The notes: generated by a model from the letters alone, not told the origin. DNA of 64,000 bases from Cyanobium sp. Tous-M-B4 (GCF_024345395.1 NZ_JAGQBA010000001.1:520798-584797), one strand, 5' to 3'. Numbered from the stretch's first letter, positions 47,851 through 57,565 are shown. Program-made: numbers and translations.

Positions 47851-49162
47851 AATCATGCCGCCGGTCCGCGCCTCCCTCTTTTTGTTGCTCATGCCCGTGT
47901 TGCTGCCACCAGCTTTGTGCCGCAGCCAGCACTTCTGCGCGGGCTTCAGCATGGGCCTCAGGCCCTGCAGCCAAGCGCCCGAAGGCGCGCTCGAGCGTCA
48001 GGTGTGCGAGCAGGCGCCCCAGCAGGCGCCCTGGGGGAATCCCCAGCTCCTGCTGCAGGCTGAGGCCATCTAGGGGCGGCGCTGGATGGAACAGGGGGTC
48101 GCTTGGCAGGCGCCAGCGCTCCAGCAGGCCTGCTGCCGACTGGGGCAGCAGCAGCAGCAGGGCGGGCAGATCGGCCTCCAATTCGCTGCATAGGGCCAGC
48201 CGTCCAGCCTCCGGCAGCCCATCCCAGCCACCCACTGAGCCCAGCTCCTGGCGCCAGTGGCGCAGGGCCCGGCAGCGTTGTTGCAGGCGCCGGCTGCTGC
48301 GCAGGCCGGCCATGGCTTCGGGGGGCAGCAGGGCGGTTAGGCGCGCAAGAGGCAGGGCCCAGGAGATTTCTTCGGCTTGCAGGCCCCGATCCTGGGCTTG
48401 ATCCAAACCCAGTGCGCTTAGGGCAGCTGCACCCGTCGTAGGGGCATCGGTGGGAGTGGCATCGGCGCCCCAACTGCTTAGTAGGCCGCATTCCAGGGCC
48501 AGGGCCAGGCCCGTTTCTCCGCAGGCAGCGCTGGCCAATTTCTCCAGCTCCGCCAGCACCCGTTCGCCGGCTACCCCTGCGAGCTGGTTGGCATGGGATT
48601 CAATCCAGCGGCGGCTGGTGGGGTCTAGTTCAAAGTTCAGGCAGCAGGCCAGGCGGATGCCCCGCAGCAGGCGCAGGGGGTCGGCGAGCAGATTTGCTTC
48701 GCTCACCGCCACCAGCTGGCGGTTGCCCAGGTGGCTGAGACCGCCGGTGGGGTCCACCAGGACTGCCGCGGCGGCGCCGGCGGCGGGCAGGGGCAGGGCG
48801 ATGGCGTTGATTGTGTAGTCCCGGCGCCCCAGGTCCGCTTCCAGGCTGGAACCTTCCTGGCGGGCCAGGTCGAGGCTCCAGCCCCCCAGCACCAACCGGG
48901 CGATGCTGCGCTCCGCATCCAGCACCACGCAGGTGCCGCCATGGTCCCTGGCCAGCTGCCGGGTCAGGGCTAGGGCATCTCCAGGTACCACTACGTCCAG
49001 GTCTGGCTGGCGCTCGAGGCACCCCAGCAGGCCATCGCGCACGGCGCCCCCCACCAGGGCCGTGCCAGGCGGCAGGGCTTCTCGGGGAAGGGGCCATGGC
49101 TCGGCCAGCAAGCGCTGCCACAGCTCTTCTGCCACCTCGCCAGCGGGGCGGTGAGCCGTCAC
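47849..49162 (-). CDS. cca: CCA tRNA nucleotidyltransferase / poly(A) polymerase family
   Basis: A 437-residue class II nucleotidyltransferase. The catalytic core is LVGGAVRDGLLG and QPDLDVVVP (DxD acidic pair), followed by LVLGGWSLDLARQEG, RRDYTINAIALPL and RLLRGIRLACCLNFELDPTS. It adds or repairs the tRNA 3' CCA; some cyanobacteria split the CC and A additions between two enzymes. I use the GTG at 49160-49162, before the divergent ycf34 start. Confidence 0.88.
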   Translation of the reverse strand: MTAHRPAGEVAEELWQRLLAEPWPLPREALPPGTALVGGAVRDGLLGCLERQPDLDVVVPGDALALTRQLARDHGGTCVVLDAERSIARLVLGGWSLDLARQEGSSLEADLGRRDYTINAIALPLPAAGAAAAVLVDPTGGLSHLGNRQLVAVSEANLLADPLRLLRGIRLACCLNFELDPTSRRWIESHANQLAGVAGERVLAELEKLASAACGETGLALALECGLLSSWGADATPTDAPTTGAAALSALGLDQAQDRGLQAEEISWALPLARLTALLPPEAMAGLRSSRRLQQRCRALRHWRQELGSVGGWDGLPEAGRLALCSELEADLPALLLLLPQSAAGLLERWRLPSDPLFHPAPPLDGLSLQQELGIPPGRLLGRLLAHLTLERAFGRLAAGPEAHAEARAEVLAAAQSWWQQHGHEQQKEGGADRRHD

Positions 49163-49190
49163 AATGGGTTCCTGGCTCAGCCTGGGCAGC

Positions 49191-49442
49191 ATGTGCATCT
49201 GCGTGGATTGCCACTGGGTCGACCGCTGTCAGGCCTACCACGCGGTGGAGCGCCAGCACGGTGCACCCCACCTCTGCCTGGAGCCCGATCTCAGCCCGAC
49301 CGAGCCACGCATTCACGTGCAGGTGCAGGATCTTCCTGCAGGCGGGGTGGGAGTGGAGTGGGACGTGCGCGCCTGCGGCAGTTTTCAGCGGGATGTGGGC
49401 CGCTGGCAGCGTCTCTGTCCAGGCGCAGCCCTGCCGCGATGA
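49191..49442 (+). CDS. ycf34: Ycf34 protein, probable Fe-S protein
   Basis: An 83-residue protein conserved in cyanobacteria and red-algal plastids. The Cys-rich start MCICVDCHWVDRCQAYHAVE has four cysteines (2, 4, 7, 13) and VRACGSFQRDVGRWQ holds a fifth. In Synechocystis Ycf34 binds an Fe-S cluster and supports thylakoid electron transport. ATG at 49191 is chosen over 49164. Ten bases separate it from tsaB. Confidence 0.9.
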   Translation: MCICVDCHWVDRCQAYHAVERQHGAPHLCLEPDLSPTEPRIHVQVQDLPAGGVGVEWDVRACGSFQRDVGRWQRLCPGAALPR

Positions 49443-49452
49443 GGACAAGCTG

Positions 49453-50067
49453 ATGGCTGCCGTTTTGGCCTTGCACAGCTCCAGTGAGGTGCTCGGCGTA
49501 GGAGTCCGCTGGCTCGACGAACCAAGCGCTTTGGCGGGCAGCACTGTGGTGCGCGCCTTTCCCCTTGGCCGCGAGCTCTCCAATCAGCTGTTCAGCTGCA
49601 TTGAACAGCTATTGCCCGCTGAGCAGTGGCCCCAGCTCAGACGCCTGGCGGTGGCTACTGGTCCAGGCGGGTTCACCGGCACCCGGCTCACGGTGGTGCT
49701 GGCCCGCACCCTGGCCCAGCAGTTGCAGTTGCCCCTCGACGGGGTGGGCAGCTTTTTGCTGGTGGCCCGGCGGCTGGGGATTTGCGAGCCAACCTGGTTG
49801 GTGCAGGAGCTGCCGCGCCGCGGCGTGGTGGCTGGGCTTTATGCCCCTGCTGGCCCAGATCGCGCCATCATCGAGTTGCAGGCGCCCCGGCTGTTTGCCC
49901 CAGATACGCCTTTGCCGCCGGGTCCCCAGCTGTCCGCCGCGCCCCTGCTGCCCAACGACGTTGAGCAATTGCTTGAGCTGAGCGTGCAGGCAGAAGATCA
50001 GGGCCTGGCAGCGCCCTGGCAGCCCGTGTTGCCCTCGTACCCCACTTCGCCGGTGGCGGGCCTCTGA
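49453..50067 (+). CDS. tsaB: tRNA threonylcarbamoyladenosine biosynthesis protein TsaB
   Basis: A 204-residue ASKHA-fold partner of TsaD for t6A37 modification. Typical motifs: AVLALHSSSEVLGVGV at the start, then LAVATGPGGFTGTRLTVVLA. ATG at 49453 overlaps the end region of ycf34's neighbour frame. Its stop overlaps the ydcF ATG by one base. Confidence 0.9.
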   Translation: MAAVLALHSSSEVLGVGVRWLDEPSALAGSTVVRAFPLGRELSNQLFSCIEQLLPAEQWPQLRRLAVATGPGGFTGTRLTVVLARTLAQQLQLPLDGVGSFLLVARRLGICEPTWLVQELPRRGVVAGLYAPAGPDRAIIELQAPRLFAPDTPLPPGPQLSAAPLLPNDVEQLLELSVQAEDQGLAAPWQPVLPSYPTSPVAGL

Positions 50068-50732
50068 TGGTGTCCCAGCCCGATCCGCTGCAGCGCCCTC
50101 ACCTTCGCCGCGTTCAGGGGCGCTCCCGCAAGCGGCGCTCTCGCCGGCTTCGCCCCGGCCCCTGGGGGCTTTTGGCAGTGCTGCTGGCTGGTGGTTTTCT
50201 TTGGCTATCGCGCGGTTGGTGGTGGCCGGCGCCCCCGCCAGCCCAGATGATCCTGGTGCTGGGCGGCGATCTGGCGCGGGAGCGGGAGGCTGCTGCTTTG
50301 GCGGCCCGCCGGGGGTTGCCGGTGGTGGTGAGTGGCGGCAGTAATCCTGAATATGCCCACTGGTTGTTTGAGCAACGCCAGGGCTTGCCGTCCCACCAGG
50401 TGCAGCTCGACTACCGAGCTCGCGACACCCTTTCCAATTTCACCTCCCTAGTTGACGATCTGCGCCAGGCCCGCATCCGCCACGCCCTGCTGGTCACCAG
50501 CAGTGACCACATGGACCGGGCACTGCTGGTGGGAAGGATTGTGGCCGGCAGCCGCGGCATCCACCTCACTCCGGTGCCAGTTTCGTGTGGTGATAGCTGT
50601 CAGCCGGAGGGGCGGCGCAAGGTGTGGGGCGATGGACTCCGGGCTGCCTTGTGGGTGTTGAGTGGCCGAGACCTCAAGGACTGGGCGGCAGCTCGCCTGC
50701 CTGGCCAGCTGGGCCCATCTGGCGGCCATTGA
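50067..50732 (+). CDS. YdcF-like (DUF218) membrane protein
   Basis: A 221-residue protein: basic N-terminus, one helix (GPWGLLAVLLAGGFLWLS), then a DUF218 domain with MILVLGGDLAREREAA, LPVVVSGGSN, ALLVTSSDHMDRAL and TPVPVSCGDS. DUF218 proteins bind nucleotides or act in envelope processes; exact role unknown. The 3' end overlaps plsC by 59 bases, convergent. Confidence 0.85.
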   Translation: MVSQPDPLQRPHLRRVQGRSRKRRSRRLRPGPWGLLAVLLAGGFLWLSRGWWWPAPPPAQMILVLGGDLAREREAAALAARRGLPVVVSGGSNPEYAHWLFEQRQGLPSHQVQLDYRARDTLSNFTSLVDDLRQARIRHALLVTSSDHMDRALLVGRIVAGSRGIHLTPVPVSCGDSCQPEGRRKVWGDGLRAALWVLSGRDLKDWAAARLPGQLGPSGGH

Positions 50733-51387
50733 TCAAACCCTGGTCGAGCAGAGCATTGATCTGGGCCTGACAGGCGGCCGTGGCGATGTCGAGGTCGGCG
50801 CGACGCCGCGAAGCCGGCGCTGGAATTGGCGTGCCAATGCGGATGTGAATGGGCAGTAGCCGTGCGCCCGCTTGCCCAGGCCCCAGGGCCCGGTGGCTGT
50901 TGATGATCGCCACCGGCAGCAGGGGCACGCCGGCTCGGGCCGCCAGCAGGGCAGCGCCAGCCTGGGGATCATTGACCCGGCCATTGGCCTGGCGGGTGCC
51001 GTCGATGAATACGCCCGTGGCCCAACCCTCGAGCAGGCGGTTGGTGGCGGTGCGGATGGCCTCGCGGTCGCTGGCACCACGGGACACCGGGTAGGCGCCG
51101 CAGGCCCGGATGATGGCGCCGAGTATCGGCACCCTGAACAGCTCGGCCTTGGCCATGAAGGCCACTGGCCGGCCAAGGGCGTGGCCCAGTAGGGGGGGGT
51201 CAAGGTGGGAGCCGTGGTTTGCTACCACCACCAAAGCCCCTTGCCTTGGCACGTTGCCGTTGCCAGCGGTGCGGCCGCGAAACAACAACCGGTAAATCGG
51301 AAACACCAGCAGATAGCTGATCAGCCGGTAGGTGAGGCTGGGCCGTGGTGTGCGGATCAGGGCCGGCGGCTGGCTGGATTGGCTCAT
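50674..51387 (-). CDS. plsC: 1-acyl-sn-glycerol-3-phosphate acyltransferase
   Basis: A 237-residue membrane-associated acyltransferase. The HX4D motif is NHGSHLD; FIDGTRQANGR is the substrate motif. It completes phosphatidate synthesis downstream of PlsX. The start is ATG 51385-51387. It overlaps fabD by four bases. Read with fabD, fabH and plsX as one lipid operon. Confidence 0.93.
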   Translation of the reverse strand: MSQSSQPPALIRTPRPSLTYRLISYLLVFPIYRLLFRGRTAGNGNVPRQGALVVVANHGSHLDPPLLGHALGRPVAFMAKAELFRVPILGAIIRACGAYPVSRGASDREAIRTATNRLLEGWATGVFIDGTRQANGRVNDPQAGAALLAARAGVPLLPVAIINSHRALGPGQAGARLLPIHIRIGTPIPAPASRRRADLDIATAACQAQINALLDQGLINGRQMGPAGQAGELPPSP

Positions 51388-52277
51388 AGCGCCAGGTCGG
51401 CGGCGCTGCTGATCTGGGCGGTTTGGATGCCAGGGCAGCTGCGTTTGATTAGGCCGCTGAGCACGGCTCCAGGTCCAATCTCCACGACGATATCGATGCC
51501 CAGAGCCCCAAATTGCGCCATGGTTTCGCGCCAGCGCACGCCGGTGGTCATCTGATGCACCAGGCGGGCCTTGAGCGCGGCTGCGTTGGTTTCTGGGCTG
51601 GGATCGGTGTTGCTGAGCACGGGGATCGCCGCATCGGCGAAGGCCACCGATTCCAGCTCGGTGGCAAAGGCGGTGGCGGCTGCCGCCATGAAGGGGGAGT
51701 GGAAGGCACCGCTCACGGCCAAGGGAATCGCCCGTTTGCACTTCAAGCTGCTGCTGACGGCTGCCACCGCCTCGGGGCTTCCGGAGAGCACCACCTGGGC
51801 GTCGCTGTTGTCGTTGGCAACTACCACTCCTTCGGTGGCTGCCACCAGGTCATCCAGCTCGCTGCGCTCGAAGCCCATCACCGCCGTCATGGCGCCGCCG
51901 CCGGCAGCAGCCATCAAGGTGCTGCGGCTTTTCATCAGCTGCAGACCGGTGGCGAAGTCGAACACCCCGGCCACATGCAAGGCGACCAGTTCGCCCAGGC
52001 TGTGGCCAGCTACTAGTTGGGGCGAGCGGCCTTGGGCCTGCAGGGCTTCTGCCAGCAGGCTTTCAATCACAAATAGGGCCGGTTGGGTGTTGCGGGTGTC
52101 GTTGAGATCGCTTAGATCGCCGCCACCCCCCGTGCCCGAGCAGATCGCCAGCAGGTCACGGCCCAGCAGGGCTGAGGCTTGCTCGAAACGCTCCCGGGCT
52201 CCAGGCAGCTGCAGCACCGGCTCTGCCATGCCCACTTTCTGCGAGCCCTGGCCAGGAAACACCCAGGCAATGCCCAT
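51384..52277 (-). CDS. fabD: Malonyl-CoA:ACP transacylase
   Basis: A 297-residue enzyme loading malonyl groups onto ACP. Oxyanion and active site: VFPGQGSQKVGM, the Ser in VAGHSLGELVAL and the His in VSGAFHSPFMA. It follows fabH on the same strand and overlaps plsC by four bases. Confidence 0.96.
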   Translation of the reverse strand: MGIAWVFPGQGSQKVGMAEPVLQLPGARERFEQASALLGRDLLAICSGTGGGGDLSDLNDTRNTQPALFVIESLLAEALQAQGRSPQLVAGHSLGELVALHVAGVFDFATGLQLMKSRSTLMAAAGGGAMTAVMGFERSELDDLVAATEGVVVANDNSDAQVVLSGSPEAVAAVSSSLKCKRAIPLAVSGAFHSPFMAAAATAFATELESVAFADAAIPVLSNTDPSPETNAAALKARLVHQMTTGVRWRETMAQFGALGIDIVVEIGPGAVLSGLIKRSCPGIQTAQISSAADLAL

Positions 52278-52315
52278 GCCTTCACCCTCTAACTAAGTCG
52301 GCAGGAGATTAGGTC

Positions 52316-53362
52316 TCAGTCGGTGGGGCCCTGCCAGCGCAGGAGCGCTGCACCCCAGCTAAGGCCGGCGCCGAAGCCGCTGCTGGCCAGCAGATGGCCA
52401 GGCTGCACCCGGCCGTCCTTGACGGCTTCATCGAGCATTAATGGAATCGTGGCGGCCGAGGTGTTGCCGTAGAGAGCCAGGTTGCTAAGCACCTGGGTGT
52501 GGGCGATGGCGAAGCGGTCGGCAACGGCGTCGAGGATGCGCTGGTTGGCCTGGTGCAGCAGCAGCCAGTCGAGTTGCTCGGGGGCGGTGCCGGTGGCTTC
52601 CAGCAACTCGCTGAGGATTGCCGGCACCTCTCGGACCGCAAATTTGTAGACCTCTTGGCCGTTCATCTGGATCGGGGCAAAGCCGCCCCGCTGGGCCGTC
52701 AGCTCCCCGAGCAGGGGTGCGTGTTTATCCAGTTGGGCAAGAGTTAGGCAGCCGTTGCGGCTGCCGTCGGAGCGCATGCGGAAACCCAGTAGGCCGCCGT
52801 CGTGCGCTCCGCAAGCCTCCACCGCCACGGCGCCGGCACCATCGCCAAACAGCACGCAGGTGCTGCGGTCGTCCCAGTCGACCCAGCGACTGAGCTGGTC
52901 GGCGCCGATCACCAGAGCCCGCTTCATGGCGCCACTGCCCAAATATTGGCTGGCGGTGATCAGGGCAAACAGAAAGCCGCTGCAGGCGGCGGTGAGATCG
53001 AAGGCTACCGCGCGTTTGGCGCCTAAGGCCCCCTGCACCCGCGGCGCCGTGCCGAATAAATCGTCGGGGCTTGAGGTGGCCAGCAGGATCAGGTCGACAT
53101 CGTCTGGGCTCCAGCCGGCATGGTCGAGGGCGGCCTGGGCGGCGCGGCTGGCCAGGCAGGTGAGGGATTCGCTGGGGCCGGCGATCCGGCGGGCGCCAAT
53201 GCCAGTGCGGGTGCGGATCCACTCGTCATTGGTGTCAACCCTCTCGCTGAGTTGCTGATTGGTGATGCTGGCTGCTGGCACTGCGCTGCCACATCCAACT
53301 AAGGCCATGCCCAGCTGGCCCGTTGCTTTTAGCTCTGGTGTGTTGACTCCGCCGAGCGACAC
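52316..53362 (-). CDS. fabH: 3-oxoacyl-ACP synthase III
   Basis: A 348-residue initiating ketoacyl synthase. The Cys-His-Asn triad is in FDLTAACSGFLFAL, LLLHQANQRILD and LALYGNTSAATIP. NDEWIRTRTGI is diagnostic. The GTG at 53362 gives an 18-residue leader before MALVGCGSAV (ATG 53308), the more likely start of the folded protein. Confidence 0.96.
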   Translation of the reverse strand: MSLGGVNTPELKATGQLGMALVGCGSAVPAASITNQQLSERVDTNDEWIRTRTGIGARRIAGPSESLTCLASRAAQAALDHAGWSPDDVDLILLATSSPDDLFGTAPRVQGALGAKRAVAFDLTAACSGFLFALITASQYLGSGAMKRALVIGADQLSRWVDWDDRSTCVLFGDGAGAVAVEACGAHDGGLLGFRMRSDGSRNGCLTLAQLDKHAPLLGELTAQRGGFAPIQMNGQEVYKFAVREVPAILSELLEATGTAPEQLDWLLLHQANQRILDAVADRFAIAHTQVLSNLALYGNTSAATIPLMLDEAVKDGRVQPGHLLASSGFGAGLSWGAALLRWQGPTD

Positions 53363-53387
53363 CGGGAATGGCCCACAGTTGGCTCAG

Positions 53388-54728
53388 TCAATCACAGGCG
53401 ACTGGCGCTTCGGGGCTGCCCGCTTCGCTGAGGGCGTGGAGGTTGGCCATCACCCCGTGGCTGGCGGCGGAGTGGGCCAGGCGCAGGGCGCTGAGCACCG
53501 AGAGGGCCTTGCTGCTGCCGTGGCCGATTACGCATACCCCGTTAACCCCGAGCAGCAGGGCGCCGCCATGTTCGGCATGGTCGAGGCGTTTTTTAATGCG
53601 GCGCAGGTTGTTGATCAGGAAGGCCGAGCCCACCTTGCCGCGGCGGCCCCTAGGCAGTTCCTCTTTGATCACATCGAGCAGCACGCTGCCCACGGATTCC
53701 AGGAATTTCAACAGCACGTTGCCGGTGAAGCCGTCGCACACCACCACGTCGAACTGGCCCGAGAGGATGTCGCGCCCTTCGCAGTTGCCGGCGAAGGTGA
53801 AGCGCTCCTCTTCTGCCAGCAGGGGGTAGGTGCGCAGGCAGAGCTCGTTGCCCTTGCACTCCTCTTCTCCGATATTCACCAGGCCGATGCGGGGCTGGGC
53901 CACCTGCAACACATCGCGGCTGTAAATGTGGCCAAGCAGTGCCCACTGGTGCAGGTAGGCGGGCTTGCAATCCATGTTGGCGCCAACATCGAGCACCAGT
54001 ACCTGCTGTTCGGTGTCTTTGGTGGGAAATAGGGCACCGATGGCGGGGCGATCGATGCTCTTGAGTCGGCCCAGCCGGAAGATCGCCGCAGCCATCACGG
54101 CTCCGGAGTTGCCTGCGGAGTAAACCGCCGTGGCCTCGCCCTGCTTCACCAGATCCATGGCCTTGTTGATGCTGGCGTCGCGCTTCTTGCGCACCACCGT
54201 TGCCTCTTCGTTCATGCCCACCGAGGGACCGCTGGCCACAAGTTCGATCAGGCCGCGGGCTACGGCTTCGTTGAGTTCGTCCTGGAGGCCCATCGCGGTC
54301 ACCGCGGTCTGTAGCGGGGCTGTTTCGGCCACGAACCGCACCCGCAGGGGCAACAATTCCACGGCCCGCAGGCAGCCCTCCAGAATTGGGCCTGGGGCAT
54401 GGTCCCCACCCATGCCATCGACCGCTACCCAGAGGCGGTCGGAGTCGTTGATCGGTGTGTCTTCGCCCGGCCCCCCCAGGCCCCGTTGCAGGCGGCGTAG
54501 GGGGTCGAACACCAGCGGCTGCAGCACCGTGTTGGCCATGTTGCCGGCCACGCTGGTGGCGGTGCCAGCGACATTGCCAGCCGTGTTAGCGGCGGAGCTG
54601 GCTGCAGAAGTGGCGCTATCTACCAGGCTGGTTACCGCCGCGTTGCGGCGATACCAGATCACCAGCCGGCGGATGGCCCGGCTGGGCTTGGCGCGCTTGT
54701 CAGGTCCCTTCGGAGGCAACGGCGTCAA
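53388..54728 (-). CDS. plsX: Phosphate acyltransferase PlsX, N-terminally extended
   Basis: A 446-residue enzyme making acyl-phosphate from acyl-ACP. The core begins at LWVAVDGMGGDHAPGPILEG and contains VYSAGNSGAVMAAAIF, VLDVGANMDCKP and VVCDGFTGNVLLKFLES. About 100 extra N-terminal residues are rich in Ala, Ser, Thr and Asn (SAASSAANTAGNVAGTATS) with no known domain. It overlaps the rpaB stop by 29 bases; a later start is possible. Confidence 0.92.
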   Translation of the reverse strand: MTPLPPKGPDKRAKPSRAIRRLVIWYRRNAAVTSLVDSATSAASSAANTAGNVAGTATSVAGNMANTVLQPLVFDPLRRLQRGLGGPGEDTPINDSDRLWVAVDGMGGDHAPGPILEGCLRAVELLPLRVRFVAETAPLQTAVTAMGLQDELNEAVARGLIELVASGPSVGMNEEATVVRKKRDASINKAMDLVKQGEATAVYSAGNSGAVMAAAIFRLGRLKSIDRPAIGALFPTKDTEQQVLVLDVGANMDCKPAYLHQWALLGHIYSRDVLQVAQPRIGLVNIGEEECKGNELCLRTYPLLAEEERFTFAGNCEGRDILSGQFDVVVCDGFTGNVLLKFLESVGSVLLDVIKEELPRGRRGKVGSAFLINNLRRIKKRLDHAEHGGALLLGVNGVCVIGHGSSKALSVLSALRLAHSAASHGVMANLHALSEAGSPEAPVACD

Positions 54729-55473
54729 CGATGCGTTGGAACAAATAACCGGTGCCGCGAGCTGTGAGGATCAACTCGGGGTTGGCCGGATCATCCTCCA
54801 GTTTGGAGCGCAGACGGGAAATGTGGACATCCACCACCCGGGTATCCACGTGACGCTCCGGGGTGTAGCCCCATACATCCTTGAGAATTTCACCCCGGCT
54901 GAAGGGTTCGCCGCTACGGCTTACCAGCAGCTCCAGCAGGCTGAACTCCATGCCGGTGAGGCGGATGCGCTCATCACCTCGATACACCTGACGCTTGTTG
55001 GTGTCGATGCGCAGGTCGCCCACCGTGATCACCCCAGAATTGGGAGAACCGGCGATGGACTCCTTCTCCACCCGGCGCAGCACGCAGCGGATGCGGGCTT
55101 CCAGCTCCTTGGGGCTGAAGGGCTTCACCACGTAGTCGTCGGCGCCGAGCTCCAGGCCGGTGATGCGATCTGCCACATCGCCTAGGGCGGTGAGCATCAC
55201 AATTGGCACATCCGAATCCTTGCGCAGCTCCTGGCAGACGCCGTAGCCATCGAGCTTCGGCATCATCACGTCCAGCACCACCAGGTCAGGCTGAGTGGTC
55301 TTGAACAATTCCAGGGCCTCGATGCCGTCGCAGGCCGTGACCACCTGATAACCGATCATCGATAGCCGGGTCTCCAGGATCCGCCGGATGCTGGCTTCGT
55401 CGTCAACGACAAGGATTATTTCCTTGCCGTGATTGTTCCCGAGGGTGGTGGTTGGGGCGGAGGCCGTCATCAC
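54700..55473 (-). CDS. rpaB: Response regulator RpaB (Ycf27)
   Basis: A 257-residue OmpR/PhoB-type regulator: receiver with EIILVVDDEASIRRILETRL and phospho-Asp in LVVLDVMMPKLDGYG, then a winged helix (MEFSLLELLVSRSGEPFSRG, HVDTRVVDVHISRLRSKLED). RpaB, partnered by NblS, controls high-light genes through HLR1 sites. Start is ATG at 55473 or 55470. plsX overlaps its end, so it may be co-transcribed with lipid genes. Confidence 0.95.
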   Translation of the reverse strand: MMTASAPTTTLGNNHGKEIILVVDDEASIRRILETRLSMIGYQVVTACDGIEALELFKTTQPDLVVLDVMMPKLDGYGVCQELRKDSDVPIVMLTALGDVADRITGLELGADDYVVKPFSPKELEARIRCVLRRVEKESIAGSPNSGVITVGDLRIDTNKRQVYRGDERIRLTGMEFSLLELLVSRSGEPFSRGEILKDVWGYTPERHVDTRVVDVHISRLRSKLEDDPANPELILTARGTGYLFQRIVDAVASEGT

Positions 55474-55582
55474 TGCAGCCGGGCTGCTACATCAGATAGC
55501 CCCCACTGAAAAGGCGGGAGGGGGCGAAATTTATTCAATGCCACCTTTCTTCATACAGCCCTCTCTCCTCAGCCCTTAGTTC

Positions 55583-57037
55583 GTGGCCAAGCCCAGCACT
55601 TTTTTTGTTTGCACCAGCTGTGGAGCTCAGGCCCGCCAGTTTTTTGGCAAGTGCGCCAGCTGCGGTAGCTGGAACACATTGGTGGAGCAAAAAGCTGCTC
55701 CGGCGGCCGACAGCCGGCGCCGGCGCCCGGTGGCCGAGGTTGCTGCCGCTGAAGCCGTTGTCGCTGGCCAGCCGCGACGCTCCGAGCCGATCCAAGCGGT
55801 GGGGGAGCGGGCCTTGCAGCGGCTTAGCAGCGGCTACGGAGAATTCGATCGGGTGCTGGGCGGTGGCCTGGTGCCCGGCTCCCTGGTGCTGGTGGGCGGC
55901 GACCCGGGAATTGGAAAGAGCACCCTGCTGCTGCAGAGCGCCCGCGCCATGGCGGGTCGGGCGTCGGTGCTCTACGTGAGTGCGGAGGAGTCGGCCCAGC
56001 AGGTGAAGCTGCGCTGGCGTCGCCTGGCCGAGGCCAGCTCTTGCGAACCAGAAGCTGGCGAATCCAAAGCAGGGGCTGATTTTCAGCTGCTCGCCGAAAC
56101 CGATCTGGAGCTGGTGCTGCAGGAGCTGGAGGCGTTGCGGCCAGCGGTGGCGATCATTGATTCGATCCAGGCCCTCCATGACGCCGAACTGGGCAGCGCC
56201 CCTGGTTCGGTGTCCCAGGTGCGGGAATGTGCCGCCGCCCTGGCCCGCATTGCCAAGCGCCAGGAGACTGCCCTGCTGCTGGTGGGTCACGTGACCAAGG
56301 AGGGCGCCCTGGCGGGCCCGAAGGTACTCGAACACCTGGTGGATGCGGTGCTGACCTTTGAGGGCGACCGCTTTGCCAGCCACCGGCTGCTGCGGGCGGT
56401 GAAAAACCGCTTCGGCGCCACCCATGAGCTGGGCGTTTTCGAGATGCGCGATCGGGGCCTGGCCGAGGTGACCAACCCCAGCGAGCTATTTCTCGGCGGC
56501 GATGAACCCAGCGCCGGCACCGCCACGATCGTGGCCTGCGAGGGCACCAGACCCCTGGTGGTGGAAATGCAGGCTCTGGTGAGCACCACCAGTTACGCCA
56601 GCCCGCGCCGCAGCGCCACCGGCATCGCCGTTAATCGCCTGCACCAGATCTTGGCCGTGCTCGAAAAGCACCTGGGCTTGCCCCTGTCGCGCTTTGACTG
56701 CTACCTGGCGGTGGCCGGCGGCTTGGAGGTGGAGGAGCCCGCGGCGGATCTCGGCGTGGCCGCGGCGGTGGTGGCCAGCTACCGCGACCTCACCCTGCCG
56801 CCCGGCACGGTGCTAGTGGGGGAGCTGGGCCTGGGCGGTCAGCTGCGGCCAGTGGGGCAGCTGGAGCTGCGGCTGCAGGAGGCGGCGCGGCTGGGCTTCA
56901 CCCGGGCGGTGGTGCCGAGGGGCACGGGCCTGGCTAAGGCGGCCGCTGGGTTTGGTCTGCAGCTGCTGGAGGCCGGTGGCGTGGCCGAGGCGCTGGTGGC
57001 CGCCTTGGGGGTGAATCCGGCGGACGACCGGAGTTAA
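55583..57037 (+). CDS. radA: DNA repair protein RadA
   Basis: A 484-residue RecA-like branch-migration protein. N-terminal zinc finger FVCTSCGAQARQFFGKCASC, Walker A GGDPGIGKSTLL, the VKNRFGATHELG motif and a C-terminal Lon-like part. It starts at a GTG at 55583. Diverges from rpaB and converges on ycf3 with six bases between. Confidence 0.95.
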   Translation: MAKPSTFFVCTSCGAQARQFFGKCASCGSWNTLVEQKAAPAADSRRRRPVAEVAAAEAVVAGQPRRSEPIQAVGERALQRLSSGYGEFDRVLGGGLVPGSLVLVGGDPGIGKSTLLLQSARAMAGRASVLYVSAEESAQQVKLRWRRLAEASSCEPEAGESKAGADFQLLAETDLELVLQELEALRPAVAIIDSIQALHDAELGSAPGSVSQVRECAAALARIAKRQETALLLVGHVTKEGALAGPKVLEHLVDAVLTFEGDRFASHRLLRAVKNRFGATHELGVFEMRDRGLAEVTNPSELFLGGDEPSAGTATIVACEGTRPLVVEMQALVSTTSYASPRRSATGIAVNRLHQILAVLEKHLGLPLSRFDCYLAVAGGLEVEEPAADLGVAAAVVASYRDLTLPPGTVLVGELGLGGQLRPVGQLELRLQEAARLGFTRAVVPRGTGLAKAAAGFGLQLLEAGGVAEALVAALGVNPADDRS

Positions 57038-57043
57038 TCCGGC

Positions 57044-57565
57044 TTAGAAATAAACGTCGACGCTGCCGCGGCCGCTGGTTTTGAGCCAGTTCTGGGCTTC
57101 GATGTAGTTGTTTGGTGCCAGCCGGATCGCCTTGCCCCAGAAGTCGGCTGCCTGATCGAAACAGCGGTCAGCTTCATCGGCATCGCCGCTCTCTTCGGCG
57201 ATCGAGCCCAAGTGGTGGTGAATCACCGCCATGTTGTTGAGGGCCTGGGGCATCTTGCTGTTGAGATCAAGGGCCTGGCCGTAGAAGTCAAGCGCTTTGG
57301 CGTGGTCACCGTTTGAGGCAAACACCAAGGCCATGTTGTAGAGGATGAAAGCCTTGTCGTTGGGGTCGTCCTCGAGGGTTAGCGCCTCCTCGTAGTTCTC
57401 AAGGGCTTCTGCGTATTCGCCGTCGGCCTGGGCGCTCATGCCGTCGCGGTAATAGGCGAAGGCCTCCTTGGCGCGACGGTTGGTGGGCAGCACCTTGAGG
57501 ATCAAGTCGGCCATCACCGTGAAGCTCTTATCGATGAAGTTGTCGTTGCGCTGACTGCGGGGCAC
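57044..57565 (-). CDS. ycf3: Photosystem I assembly protein Ycf3
   Basis: A 173-residue TPR protein that helps assemble PSI. The opening [20 protein letters not shown] and repeats such as [40 protein letters not shown] and [20 protein letters not shown] are diagnostic. Start is GTG at 57563-57565. Beside the copper ATPase gene, divergent. Confidence 0.96.
   Translation of the reverse strand: MPRSQRNDNFIDKSFTVMADLILKVLPTNRRAKEAFAYYRDGMSAQADGEYAEALENYEEALTLEDDPNDKAFILYNMALVFASNGDHAKALDFYGQALDLNSKMPQALNNMAVIHHHLGSIAEESGDADEADRCFDQAADFWGKAIRLAPNNYIEAQNWLKTSGRGSVDVYF

Noticed and set aside
49164..49190. An upstream ATG for ycf34
   Set aside because: The MCICVDC start at 49191 is the conserved one, and the extension would meet the cca start region.
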